Shown here: piece after piece, positions 43,871-51,712 of the stretch | Numbering within the stretch: position 1 is the stretch's first letter | Layout: each line of letters begins with the position of its first letter | Origin: Paracoccaceae bacterium | Lineage (GTDB): Bacteria > Pseudomonadota > Alphaproteobacteria > Rhodobacterales > Rhodobacteraceae | Direction: 5' to 3' | Assembly: GCA_020425085.1 (NCBI GenBank) | Contig: JAGQRW010000007.1 | Coordinates: forward strand, 186,001-250,000 | Length of the DNA: 64,000 nucleotides | Translations under genes and position numbers: made by a program | The notes under the pieces: model-generated | The model's input: only the letters and a program-made list of their open reading frames with translations | Databases searched by the model: none | What the model was told of the DNA's origin: nothing

Positions 43871-44920
43871 TTAGCTTTGTTCTCCTGACATGCGGCGAAG
43901 CGCGCTTTCGGCGCGTGTCTTTTGACTCGCAGCTCTGGTGTAGCGTGTGACTTCCTTGCTAGTCCGGTGGCCGGTGATTGCCATGATTTCCTGTTCGGTG
44001 CATCCCAGCTCGGCCAGGCGCGCGGCGGCGGCCTTGCGAAGCCCGTGAACCGAACACTCTTTCAATCCGGCTTCGTCGCACCATTTTCGGAAGCGGTTCC
44101 CAAACCCGTTTGAGGTAAAGGGGCGTTTGAAGGCAGTCACAAGAAAGGCAAGATCGCCAGTCGTGGTCTGGTCGATAATCCGCTGCAACTCTGGAATGAT
44201 CGGAATTTCCATCCGCACCGGATTCCGGTTGCGGCCCTTGTGTTGCGTGAACACAAGCCACCCGTCTCTGACGTGCTGACGGCCAAACTGCACCAGGTCC
44301 GAACGACGTTGCCCTGTGTAGATCGCTAAGGCCAAGGCAAGCCGTGCCTGAGTCCCGACAGGGTGGACTTCCTCGAATTTGGCGATTTCTTCCAGCGTCC
44401 AGGAATGGAAGCCGTCCGGGTTGCCCTTGAGGTATTCCACCTTTTCGGCCGGATTATCGTCGTGAAGGTCATAGCGCAGCGCGAAGCGGTAGAGCTGGCG
44501 AAGGGCCTTCACCATCCCGTTGGCAGCCTCTGGCCGGTCTGACATTTCATCGCGGCGGACCCGGACGTGCCTGGGCAATAGAAGGCCGAAAGGCTTGTCG
44601 CCGTCGCCCTTGTGTTGGCAGAACCGTTCCAGGATCGCCCGCCGAACTTTTTGGGTCCTGGGGTCCAATTCCTTGAACATCGCACTTTTGTAATATTGAA
44701 CGCAAAGCCAACGAATGCTGCGCGGGATAACCTGTCCGACGCCATTCCCCTGTTTTGCAGGTTCCAAGATTCCAGCGGCCGCTTTCTTATAGTCCTCGAG
44801 GAATTCTGGCGATCCTGCCGGGCCTCGCAACCTGACCTTTCGGCCCTGTCTGCGGAAATACAGACGCACGTTGCCGTGCCGGTCCGTATCCTCCACCACG
44901 TATTTCAATCTGAACTTCAT
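43871..44920 (-). CDS. int: Tyrosine-type site-specific integrase
   Basis: The 349-residue recombinase has all catalytic residues: Arg in YTGQRRSDL (about 205), HGLR (His292, Arg295), His318 in TGHRTSKEV and nucleophile Tyr327 in VTRYTRAA. The N-terminal 60 residues form a small arm-binding domain (basic, RLYFRRQGRKVRLRG). It points toward the tRNA-Phe att site 90 bases away, as usual. ATG 44920 is chosen because CCGGGGGAG precedes it closely; ATG 44935, directly after the upstream stop, lacks a site. Confidence 0.93.
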   Translation of the reverse strand: MKFRLKYVVEDTDRHGNVRLYFRRQGRKVRLRGPAGSPEFLEDYKKAAAGILEPAKQGNGVGQVIPRSIRWLCVQYYKSAMFKELDPRTQKVRRAILERFCQHKGDGDKPFGLLLPRHVRVRRDEMSDRPEAANGMVKALRQLYRFALRYDLHDDNPAEKVEYLKGNPDGFHSWTLEEIAKFEEVHPVGTQARLALALAIYTGQRRSDLVQFGRQHVRDGWLVFTQHKGRNRNPVRMEIPIIPELQRIIDQTTTGDLAFLVTAFKRPFTSNGFGNRFRKWCDEAGLKECSVHGLRKAAAARLAELGCTEQEIMAITGHRTSKEVTRYTRAASQKTRAESALRRMSGEQS

Positions 44921-44935
44921 GTCTCCCCCGGTCAT

Positions 44936-45187
44936 TTAATCATCCCAGGGATTGTAGTCCGAGTCCTCGCCACCTGGCAAAGCATCAAAAGAACGATCCA
45001 AGGATCGCACGTCCCAGACCCGCCGTCCGTCAATTTTCTTGGGCTTGGGCATACGCCCATCGGCCACCATCGCGTCGAATTTTGAAGCGCCTATGCCGAT
45101 GTAACCGGCCGCCTCGACACGCGACAGCCCGCGCCGCGTCGGCAACGGCATGGCACTTGTGTCGTGTTTTGCGGCGGTTTGAAGCAT
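44936..45187 (-). CDS. AlpA/Xis-like helix-turn-helix protein
   Basis: An 83-residue protein with a MerR-type winged helix at residues 20-65 (LSRVEAAGYIGIGASKFDAMV, then DGRMPKPKKIDGRRVWDVRSLD), typical of AlpA regulators and excisionases. The tail is acidic (GGEDSDYNPWDD). Its stop directly abuts the integrase reading frame, so both are cotranscribed. Probable role: excision directionality factor and/or integrase regulator, binding the arm sites near the element ends. Confidence 0.8.
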   Translation of the reverse strand: MLQTAAKHDTSAMPLPTRRGLSRVEAAGYIGIGASKFDAMVADGRMPKPKKIDGRRVWDVRSLDRSFDALPGGEDSDYNPWDD

Positions 45188-45373
45188 GGGACCTCAGGCG
45201 CAAAGGGTTGGAGGGATAGCCCGCCCCAGATCAGGCGTTGAAGGGGCGGGCTGCGACGCTGCGGCGTGGTGCAGTCTTATGGCGTCTTAGCTCTTACGCG
45301 GTCTGGGCGTCTTGGACCATCGCGCCCGCAGGACATAGGCCGCATCGACGGCACTTACAAAAGGAGCCATTCT

Positions 45374-46609
45374 ATGGCTATTCGACCGTTTCGGTTCGAG
45401 GTCGCGGAAGCGCGTAGCTTCAAGCATCCTCACTTCCCCAACATTCAAAAACATATCTTTCTGGTCCCGGCGGCGAGGTTGCCAAAGAACATCCCGCAGA
45501 AAGCGAACCTGCGCGAGGCGACCGGCATGAACCGCAACGTCTATAAAGACGTTCGGGAAAGCTTGCGCGGCAACGAGGCTTTGCCTGGGTCGTTTGATTT
45601 GCTCAATCTCGGGATCACAATCATTGGTGAGGACGTCAAAGCCCTCGACAAGCGGGTGTTTGAGGTCCTGATTGACGACGACTATGGCATCGCCAACGGG
45701 GGCCACACGGCCAATCTGATATGGGAATGCCAAGACGATGACACCATCGCTGAGGGTCAACACGTAGAGGTGAAGATCATCACCGGCGTTGAAGGTCCGA
45801 ATGAGCATACCATGCGGGTGGACATTGCTCGTGGGCAGAACACCGGCATCGCTGTGAAGCCGCAGTCCATCTTTGAATTGGATGGTGCGTTCCAGGGTAT
45901 CAAAGACGTGGTTGCCCCGTTCGAGTGGTCGAACGACATTGCCTACAAGGAAAGCGACAGTAGCGAAATTGACGTCCGGGAGTTGATTTCGGCGCTCGAG
46001 ATCATCAACGTAATTGATTTTCCGAACCGCAGCGGGAAGCATCCCATCGCGGCATATGAGAAGTGGTCAACCCCGCTGAAGAAGTATGGTGACGACTTCA
46101 AAGAGAATCGCGATGAACCCGGCGGCCGAAAATACGCGAAACTTGAACCCCTTCTGCCACAGGTCCTGGAGCTTTACGACATAATCCGGCGGGACTTCCT
46201 TCGCATCTACTCTACCGAGGTGAGCAACCAGGCGGCTAAGCTCAAGATCGTGGAGGATGCGCCGAAAAAGCCTGGTTTCTACCAATTTCGGTTTGCTGGG
46301 CTAGAACCCCATGCCAGGCGGCTCACCAAGGGTGCAGCGTATCCCATCTTGGGATCGTTCAGAAACTATGTTCGGATCAACCCGGACAGCGGCCAGGCAG
46401 AATGGGTCGGCGGTTTCGACAACGTGAAAGCCGTTTGGGACGAGATTGGAAAGGACTTGGTTCTCGAGACACGAGAGGCAGTCAAGTCCATCGGGAATGC
46501 CCCGGACGTGCTGGGCAAGAACCGCAACCACTTGGCCAACCTCTACCGAACCGTCGAAAACCACTTCCTGCGGTCTGAAATCGAGCGGCTTACCGCTGGG
46601 GGTGCATGA
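45374..46609 (+). CDS. AIPR-family (abortive infection phage resistance) protein
   Basis: The 411-residue protein carries the AIPR hallmark NGGHTANLIWE (residues 108-118; family form NGGQTAN) and RVDIARGQNTGIAVKPQS. AIPR proteins derive their name from lactococcal AbiP-like phage-resistance context and occur in many defence islands; the biochemical activity is not settled, though nucleic-acid processing is suspected. Here it is the main cargo of a small integrative element. ATG 45374 is preceded by AAAAGGAGCC, a strong site; a GTG 108 bases upstream opens the same frame but has no such site. It is followed, with a 1-base stop/start overlap, by a 42-residue membrane peptide, suggesting a two-component unit. 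Confidence 0.75.
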   Translation: MAIRPFRFEVAEARSFKHPHFPNIQKHIFLVPAARLPKNIPQKANLREATGMNRNVYKDVRESLRGNEALPGSFDLLNLGITIIGEDVKALDKRVFEVLIDDDYGIANGGHTANLIWECQDDDTIAEGQHVEVKIITGVEGPNEHTMRVDIARGQNTGIAVKPQSIFELDGAFQGIKDVVAPFEWSNDIAYKESDSSEIDVRELISALEIINVIDFPNRSGKHPIAAYEKWSTPLKKYGDDFKENRDEPGGRKYAKLEPLLPQVLELYDIIRRDFLRIYSTEVSNQAAKLKIVEDAPKKPGFYQFRFAGLEPHARRLTKGAAYPILGSFRNYVRINPDSGQAEWVGGFDNVKAVWDEIGKDLVLETREAVKSIGNAPDVLGKNRNHLANLYRTVENHFLRSEIERLTAGGA

Positions 46610-46737
46610 TGCACGACGAAAAGGAAAAGTTGCTCATCCGTATTGGAGAGAGTTTCGAGGCAAACGCTACCGGCCGCCTTGCCATCGTGATTGTTTTCGC
46701 GGTGTTTTGCGTCGTGGCTTTTGCCGCCTGGATTTAG
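46609..46737 (+). CDS. 42-residue single-pass membrane peptide coupled to the AIPR gene
   Basis: ATG 46609 shares its A with the AIPR stop (TGATG). The peptide is MHDEKEKLLIRIGESFEANA followed by TGRLAIVIVFAVFCVVAFAAWI: a charged amphipathic N-terminal half and one clear transmembrane helix from about residue 23 to the end. The coupling implies stoichiometric synthesis with the AIPR protein. Small membrane partners that kill or depolarise the cell are known in several abortive systems; whether this one acts so is inference. No database family comes to mind. Confidence 0.6.
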   Translation: MHDEKEKLLIRIGESFEANATGRLAIVIVFAVFCVVAFAAWI

Positions 46738-47664
46738 GACGGCTATCATCAGGGGCGGCAATTGCCGCCCCTATATTGCCTCCTGAATCATTGCTCTGCC
46801 GCAGGTCCTAACAAACCCGCGCCCGACCTAACGAAACACACCGCAAACTCCCCAGCGGTCTGTTCACCCCGGACCCCGGTGGGACGTATGGGACAATCCC
46901 TCCCCGGCCACCTTGAAATGGTGGACATTCTAACACTGGTTAAATCTTGGCACTTACCAGGCTCGCCTCGACCCCTTGGGGAGGATAGGGAACTTGGGGA
47001 GGGTTTCGACAACAACAACCCCAATCGAAAAACCCACCTATCGGAAACTCGGGATCGTCTTAAACAACGGGGCGCGAATATACCCACGTTGCGAACCGTA
47101 GGAAGGACCCAAAACCGCTGGGCTGCGCCTTGGCTGATACCCGCTTGGGGATGGCAGGGACGCTGGGGAGGGGGTTACCCCCGGCTTTGCAAAATACCTT
47201 GTTTCTGTGTTTTTCTCGTATGCGTTATATACCCCTCCCTATCCTCCCCAATAGATAAGATATATTGATTTCATCAAATAATATGGTTGTTTAAGTCCCC
47301 GCAACCTTCCCCATTGCCCTCCCCGCTATCCCCAAAATGATGTTTTGCCGTTCTGAATTCACCGTTAGGCCGCTTGCGGCCTGCCCGCAAAAACCTTTTT
47401 TCCCTCCCCGGAAACTGCGATCTGGGGAGATTGGTGGGGGCGCGGGGAAGGTTGGGCGGTGAAGCGCGCAGGCGGTCCGGCGTTGTCTTGGCGCGACCCG
47501 GATTGCGCCGGGAAGTGGGGTCCCGGGGCAGCCTCGGGGTCGTTCGGGGCGCGGGGCCGATTGCCTAAATCACTTCAACCCTTAACCGACCACTAACCAC
47601 GCCCGACGATATCCTTGCGCATCCGGCAAGCGCCGGACCAGGCAAAGCGGGTGGAGGAATCGAA
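46738..47664. other. 0.9-kb non-coding stretch with C/G-tract repeats and an AT-rich patch
   Basis: Runs of GGGGAGG and CCTCCCC recur many times (near 46906, 46977, 46997, 47169, 47233, 47244, 47320, 47400). A 16-base sequence TTGGGGAGGATAGGGA (46976-46991) has its exact reverse complement at 47236-47251, immediately left of an AT-rich patch (47250-47290). A near-perfect 7-bp stem AGGCCGC / GCGGCCT lies at 47367-47382. A 168-codon frame (46762-47268) follows these repeats and I do not think it is a gene. The layout suggests a replication or packaging-type cis region, or debris of a lost gene. Confidence 0.45.
46751..46772 (+). terminator. Perfect 22-base palindrome after the AIPR operon
   Basis: AGGGGCGGCAA and its exact complement TTGCCGCCCCT are adjacent, 14 bases after the small ORF stop. 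A weak T/A stretch follows (ATATTG). Likely terminator of the AIPR transcript, though the T run is poor. Confidence 0.5.
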
Positions 47665-48045
47665 ATGGAGAAACGGTTTTCATCGGCCGACGAATTGCTG
47701 GCGTTGGCCGCGTTCTATGTGAGCGGCCACGGGACGGAAATCCTGTTGGAGGACGATTGCGACCTGGAAGCGCCAGAAGACGTGCGGGGTTGGCTGTTGC
47801 TGGACCAGATACACCAGGACTACGGCGTGGAGTCGGACACGATGCTTGCGGGCCTCGAGGCCCATGCTCCGCGCGGCGCGGTCCGCCTGTTGCGGGACCG
47901 CGTGTCCGCCGGGACCGTCTATGTCGAACTCCGCCGCGACGTCCGCCAAGTGCAGGGCTGTCGGCCGTGGTCCATCCGCCAGGGCGTCCGCCTCTTGCTG
48001 GACATGAAGAACACCCGTTCCCCCGCGCCCCTCAGACTGGTCTGA
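47665..48045 (+). CDS. Hypothetical protein of the integrative element
   Basis: A 126-residue frame starting at an ATG with GGAGGA nine bases upstream (GTGGAGGAATCGAA). The N-terminal half is acidic (ELLALAAFYVSGHGTEILLE, DDCDLEAPEDVRGW), the C-terminal half basic (VELRRDVRQVQGCRPWSIRQ, GVRLLLDMKNTRSP). I recognise no family. It may be a regulator or an anti-phage accessory; it lies just inside the right att site and in the same direction as the AIPR gene. Confidence 0.5.
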   Translation: MEKRFSSADELLALAAFYVSGHGTEILLEDDCDLEAPEDVRGWLLLDQIHQDYGVESDTMLAGLEAHAPRGAVRLLRDRVSAGTVYVELRRDVRQVQGCRPWSIRQGVRLLLDMKNTRSPAPLRLV

Positions 48046-48078
48046 TACGCCGCCTCCCTTAACACGGGGGGCAAAACA

Positions 48079-48151
48079 GTGGGACAAAAGTCCCAAAAAG
48101 CCCTGTAACGGTATGGGAGAATTTCGTGTCCCACCTTTACCTAAGCATCTG
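48079..48151. repeat. Right subterminal arm-type sites
   Basis: GTGGGACA (48079-48086), TGTCCCAC (48127-48134) and CTAAGCATCTG (48141-48151) mirror the left-end sites. The 11-base copy starts 21 bases from the right att repeat, compared with 23 bases at the left. Confidence 0.5.
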
Positions 48152-48172
48152 TTTTATAGCGATTTGTGCAGC

Positions 48173-48189
48173 CCGCCCCCGGGCACCAC
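48173..48189 (+). repeat. Right attachment repeat (attR)
   Basis: CCGCCCCCGGGCACCAC, an exact copy of the tRNA-Phe 3' end, without the rest of a tRNA before it. It ends one base before the stop codon of the GMC oxidoreductase gene on the minus strand. Confidence 0.85.
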
Positions 48190-48190
48190 C

Positions 48191-49789
48191 TTAACCCTTC
48201 AACATCACCTCAGCCGCTTTTTCCGCAATCATCATGCAGGGTGCGTTGGTGTTGCCGCTGGTCAGCCTTGGCATGATCGAGGCGTCAACCACACTGAGAT
48301 TTTCAAAACCGTGGACCCTCAGATTGCTGTCGACCACCGCCATTTCATCCGGACCCATCTTGCAGGTGCCGCTTGGGTGATACTCGGTTTCAGAATTGGC
48401 GCGGATAAAATCATCCAGCCTGGCCTTGTCGGTGATGCCATCGCCCGGCAGATATTCACCAGCAAGAACCGAGGCCAGTGGTCTGGCCGCCAAAATCATC
48501 CGCGCCGACGCCAGCCCTTCGCGCATTACTGCCATATTGCCATCGGTCTGCAAAAAGCGATTGTCGATCAGGGGGGCCGCATAGGGGTCGGCCGAGGCAA
48601 GCGTTACTTCGCCCCGGTCGGTTGGTCTGAGGTTGCAGGCATGGATGGTGACGCCGTGAATGTTCAAATCCTGCATGCCAATCCCCAGCATCAGCGGCAC
48701 AAAATGAAACTGGATGTCCGGGCGGGTCGGGCTGAGGGGGGAGGCGTAAAACCCCCCCGCCTCGGCCCCGTTGGTGGCGCCGGGTCCGGTGCGATTCCAA
48801 AGGTACTGGACCAGCGCCCTGATCGCCTTTGTCCCGCCACCGATACCTGCAAGGCTGATCGGGTCACGGGTTTTCGCCAGCACCGACAGGTTCAGATGGT
48901 CCATCAGGTTCTTGCCAACCCCTTTTAGGTCGGCGATGGGTGTGATGCCGTGGGCTGCAACCTCATCCGCCGGACCGATGCCCGATAGCAGCAGAATTTG
49001 CGGCGACTGGATGGCACCCGCCGACAGGATCACCCGCCCTGCGGCAATGGCCTGACGTATCTGGCGATTCTGGCGGTAGCTGACACCGGTGACGCGACTG
49101 CCGGAGGTCAGAAGTTTCAGAACCCTTGCACCGGTTTCAATCGTCAGGTTCGGGCGCGACATCACCGGGTTGAGATATGCAACCGCCGCAGTGGAACGGC
49201 GGGCGTTTTTTTGCGTTACCTGATAACGCCCGACACCCGCCTGGTTTGCGCCATTGAAATCCCTATTGTGGTCAAGACCAGCGGCAATGCCTGATTCAAC
49301 GAACAGATCGCTGAGGGGATGGGTATAAACCCGGTCTTCAACGCCAAGGGGGCCATTCAGACCATGAAATCCGGGGTCCAGAATCGCCCCTGAATTGCCT
49401 TCGGATCGGATGAAATATGGCAGGACATCGTCATATCCCCAGCCCGGATTGCCAAGATCGCGCCAGCCATCATAGTCTTCGCGCTGGCCACGGATATAGA
49501 CCATGGCATTGATCGCGCTGGAGCCGCCAAGCCCACGCCCGCGCGGCACCCCGATGCGCCGGTCATGAAGTTCCGGCTGCGGCGTGGTGGTGAACATCCA
49601 GTCGGTTTTCGGGTTATCCTTTACCCGACTGATGCCTGCGGGCATGTGGATGAACGGGCTGCGCCCGGCGGCACCCGCCTCCAATAACAACACACGCGCC
49701 GCCGGATCGGCACTTAGCCGATTGGCCAGAACACAACCGGATGAGCCGCCGCCAATGATGATATAGTCAAACGCGGTATCGGAATTCAT
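48191..49789 (-). CDS. GMC family FAD-dependent oxidoreductase (choline/alcohol dehydrogenase-like)
   Basis: The 532-residue flavoenzyme begins with the Rossmann motif IIIGGGSSGCVLANRL (residues 10-25), has GRGLGGSSAINAMVYIRG (GMC signature 1), SAGAIQSPQILLLSGIG (signature 2), and the catalytic pair YHPSGTCKMG (His) and SGNTNAPCMMIAEKA (Asn) near the end. It oxidises an alcohol, possibly choline or a polyethylene-glycol/aromatic alcohol; without betA neighbours (betB, betI) the substrate stays open. No signal peptide. The integrative element has inserted right at its 3' side without damaging it. Confidence 0.88.
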   Translation of the reverse strand: MNSDTAFDYIIIGGGSSGCVLANRLSADPAARVLLLEAGAAGRSPFIHMPAGISRVKDNPKTDWMFTTTPQPELHDRRIGVPRGRGLGGSSAINAMVYIRGQREDYDGWRDLGNPGWGYDDVLPYFIRSEGNSGAILDPGFHGLNGPLGVEDRVYTHPLSDLFVESGIAAGLDHNRDFNGANQAGVGRYQVTQKNARRSTAAVAYLNPVMSRPNLTIETGARVLKLLTSGSRVTGVSYRQNRQIRQAIAAGRVILSAGAIQSPQILLLSGIGPADEVAAHGITPIADLKGVGKNLMDHLNLSVLAKTRDPISLAGIGGGTKAIRALVQYLWNRTGPGATNGAEAGGFYASPLSPTRPDIQFHFVPLMLGIGMQDLNIHGVTIHACNLRPTDRGEVTLASADPYAAPLIDNRFLQTDGNMAVMREGLASARMILAARPLASVLAGEYLPGDGITDKARLDDFIRANSETEYHPSGTCKMGPDEMAVVDSNLRVHGFENLSVVDASIMPRLTSGNTNAPCMMIAEKAAEVMLKG

Positions 49790-49918
49790 CTGCTGTTCAT
49801 GTCATGATTGATAATTGTTACCAGGCCGTTTCGCTTTTGCAAAATGATGCGACAAAAGCTATGGAAATACAGTAGCTTCAAAGCTAAGATTAGCCAAGTT
49901 TGAAACAGGAGCCTTTCA

Positions 49919-50413
49919 ATGTCAAATCAACCTGCCGGATATACCGGCCTGCAAATCGGTTTGCATTGGGTGATTTTTCTGCTGGTCGCGGTGCAGGTGG
50001 TATTTCACGATCCGATTGCTGCCGCCTGGGAGCAATGGCAAAAGGACGGCGTGGCCCCCTTTTCGCTGCTGGTCGCATCGCATGTGGTTATTGGCATCCT
50101 GATCCTGCTGCTGGTGTTTTGGCGGATTTCGATCAAGGCCAGGCGCGGTGCACCGCCAATGCCGGAAAACATCACCCGCGCGCAGCATATCGTTGCACAT
50201 GCAACCCATGGCTTGCTGTATCTGCTGCTGATCCTGATGCCGATTTCCGGCATGGCGGCGTGGTTTGGCGGTGTCGAGCTGGCGGCGACGGCTCATTCGT
50301 TGATGCGGATTGCGCTGATCGCGTTGATCTTGCTGCATGCAGTGGCGGCGATTTATCATCATTTCATTTTGAAAACCGACATATTCCGCCGCATGCTGAA
50401 GCCCGAAGCGTAA
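49919..50413 (+). CDS. Cytochrome b561 family protein
   Basis: The 164-residue protein has four membrane helices with His in each of the positions expected to hold two b haems: LQIGLHWVIFLL (His16), LVASHVVIGIL, HIVAHATHGLLYLLLILMPISG and LILLHAVAAIYHHFI. This is the bacterial cytochrome b561 (CybB) family, which passes electrons between quinol and periplasmic acceptors, including superoxide. AGGAG precedes the ATG. It stands alone between divergently and convergently arranged genes. Confidence 0.88.
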   Translation: MSNQPAGYTGLQIGLHWVIFLLVAVQVVFHDPIAAAWEQWQKDGVAPFSLLVASHVVIGILILLLVFWRISIKARRGAPPMPENITRAQHIVAHATHGLLYLLLILMPISGMAAWFGGVELAATAHSLMRIALIALILLHAVAAIYHHFILKTDIFRRMLKPEA

Positions 50414-50417
50414 GGAT

Positions 50418-51179
50418 TCAGCTTTCCAGAAACGCCCTGACTTCGGATTCGAACATGCGGGGGTTTTCGGCATGTAGCCAGTGACCGGCATTTTCGACCT
50501 GTCGAAATTCGGCCATGGGGAACAGCTCCAGAATGCGGGCGTGGTCAGAGTTTTGCACATAGTCCGATCTGTCCCCGGTCAGGAAAAGGGCAGGGCGCTC
50601 GAAACGCGCGGTTACGGCTGGAAAGCCGATGATTTTCGGCATTTCGGCGCGCAGCACATCAAGGTTCAGCATCCAGCGCGGTGTTTCACCCTTGAGGTCG
50701 AGGCTTTGCAGCAGAAAAGCACGAACAGCATCCTCCGGGACGGCACCGGCAAGCATCTGGTCGGCGTCGCGGCGGTTGCCGACCCTGGCAAGATCGACCG
50801 ATTGCATGGCGTCGATCAGAAGATTTTGACTATGATCATAGGCCACAGGTGCCACATCGGCGACGATCAACCTTGATACCTTGTCGGGCTGGCTTAGTGC
50901 CAGCAGCATCGCCGCCTTGCCGCCCATTGAATGCCCCAGAACGTCAGCTTGACCGTCTATGACCCCGGCAAGATCACCTGCCATATCGGCATAGGAATTG
51001 CCGTCGGACCAGGGGCTGTTTCCGTGGTTTCGCATGTCGACAGCAATGACCTTGCGCCGATCGGCCAGCCGCCGCGCCAGAACGCCCCAGTTCCGGGCCG
51101 AGCCGAACAGGCCGTGCGCGATCAAAAGCGGGTTTTTGCCGCTCTGATCCTTGTCATCAATAACTATGCTGTGCAGCAT
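50418..51179 (-). CDS. Alpha/beta hydrolase (YbfF-like esterase)
   Basis: The 253-residue protein has Ser84 in LGHSMGGKAA, an Asp in LFLTGDRSDYV (about 204-207) and His233 in NAGHWLHAENP, with HGLFGSARNWG as the oxyanion and lid region. The pattern is that of YbfF/ABHD11-type acyl-ester hydrolases. ATG 51179 has AAGGA upstream; the open frame continues 22 codons further without a site. It ends 5 bases from the cytochrome b561 gene, convergent. Confidence 0.88.
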   Translation of the reverse strand: MLHSIVIDDKDQSGKNPLLIAHGLFGSARNWGVLARRLADRRKVIAVDMRNHGNSPWSDGNSYADMAGDLAGVIDGQADVLGHSMGGKAAMLLALSQPDKVSRLIVADVAPVAYDHSQNLLIDAMQSVDLARVGNRRDADQMLAGAVPEDAVRAFLLQSLDLKGETPRWMLNLDVLRAEMPKIIGFPAVTARFERPALFLTGDRSDYVQNSDHARILELFPMAEFRQVENAGHWLHAENPRMFESEVRAFLES

Positions 51180-51311
51180 GAAATCCTTGGGATTGCCCGA
51201 TTGCCTGTTTCTGTCGGTACGCCGCTGGCTGCAATAAATCAACATTGCGGTTGAAATGTCGGCAATGAATGGCCACTAATACATTAGCAACTTCTAATAA
51301 AGGAACCTATC

Positions 51312-51710
51312 ATGGACCTTAGTATTGATGTGACACTCAAAGGCAAATTGGACCCGGTGATTGAACAGGTAACGGAGGCCCTGAAAGCTCAGGGTTTTGG
51401 TATTCTGACACGGATCGACGTGGACAAGACGCTGAAAACCAAGATCGGGGCGGATTTTCGCCCCTATGTCATCCTTGGTGCCTGCAATCCGGGACTGGCG
51501 CATCAGGCAATTTCGGCGCGTCCGGATGTGGGGCTGATGCTTCCCTGCAACGTGGTGGTGGATCAGACTGGCACAGATGAGTGTCTGGTGCGGTTCATAG
51601 ATCCCGGTGCGATGATGCAGTTTGGCGATCTTGGCAATGACAAAACCCTGGCACGAGTCGGGGCCGAGGCGAAGGCCAAGATTGAATTGGCCGCCGCCTC
51701 GCTTGGCTGA
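51312..51710 (+). CDS. DUF302 family protein
   Basis: The 132-residue protein is a DUF302 single domain: KLDPVIEQVTEALKAQGFGIL, the DVDKTLKTKIGADFRPYVILGACNP core and PDVGLMLPCNVVVDQTG. DUF302 proteins form small alpha/beta dimers of unknown function; some lie with thiol or metal stress genes. GGAAC lies before the ATG. Convergent with the pirin gene, 2 bases apart. Confidence 0.88.
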   Translation: MDLSIDVTLKGKLDPVIEQVTEALKAQGFGILTRIDVDKTLKTKIGADFRPYVILGACNPGLAHQAISARPDVGLMLPCNVVVDQTGTDECLVRFIDPGAMMQFGDLGNDKTLARVGAEAKAKIELAAASLG

Positions 51711-51712
51711 AA

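Larger units (their letters stand above)
43765..48189. mobile_element. 4.4-kb integrative element in tRNA-Phe carrying an AIPR defence gene
   Basis: The element is bounded by a 17-bp direct repeat (43765-43781 and 48173-48189), the left copy being the 3' end of tRNA-Phe. In order it holds a tyrosine integrase and AlpA-like HTH gene (minus strand), an AIPR-family gene with a coupled 42-residue membrane peptide (plus strand), about 930 bases of non-coding G/C-skewed DNA, and one unknown protein gene. Inverted copies of an 11-base sequence and of an 8-base sequence lie just inside both ends. There are no capsid, portal, replication or conjugation genes, so movement would need help from a phage or another element. 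Confidence 0.8.

Noticed and set aside
46762-47268. 168-codon frame in the integrative element
   Set aside because: It runs through the G/C-tract repeats, has proline- and tryptophan-rich low-complexity translation, and no ribosome binding site; treated as non-coding.
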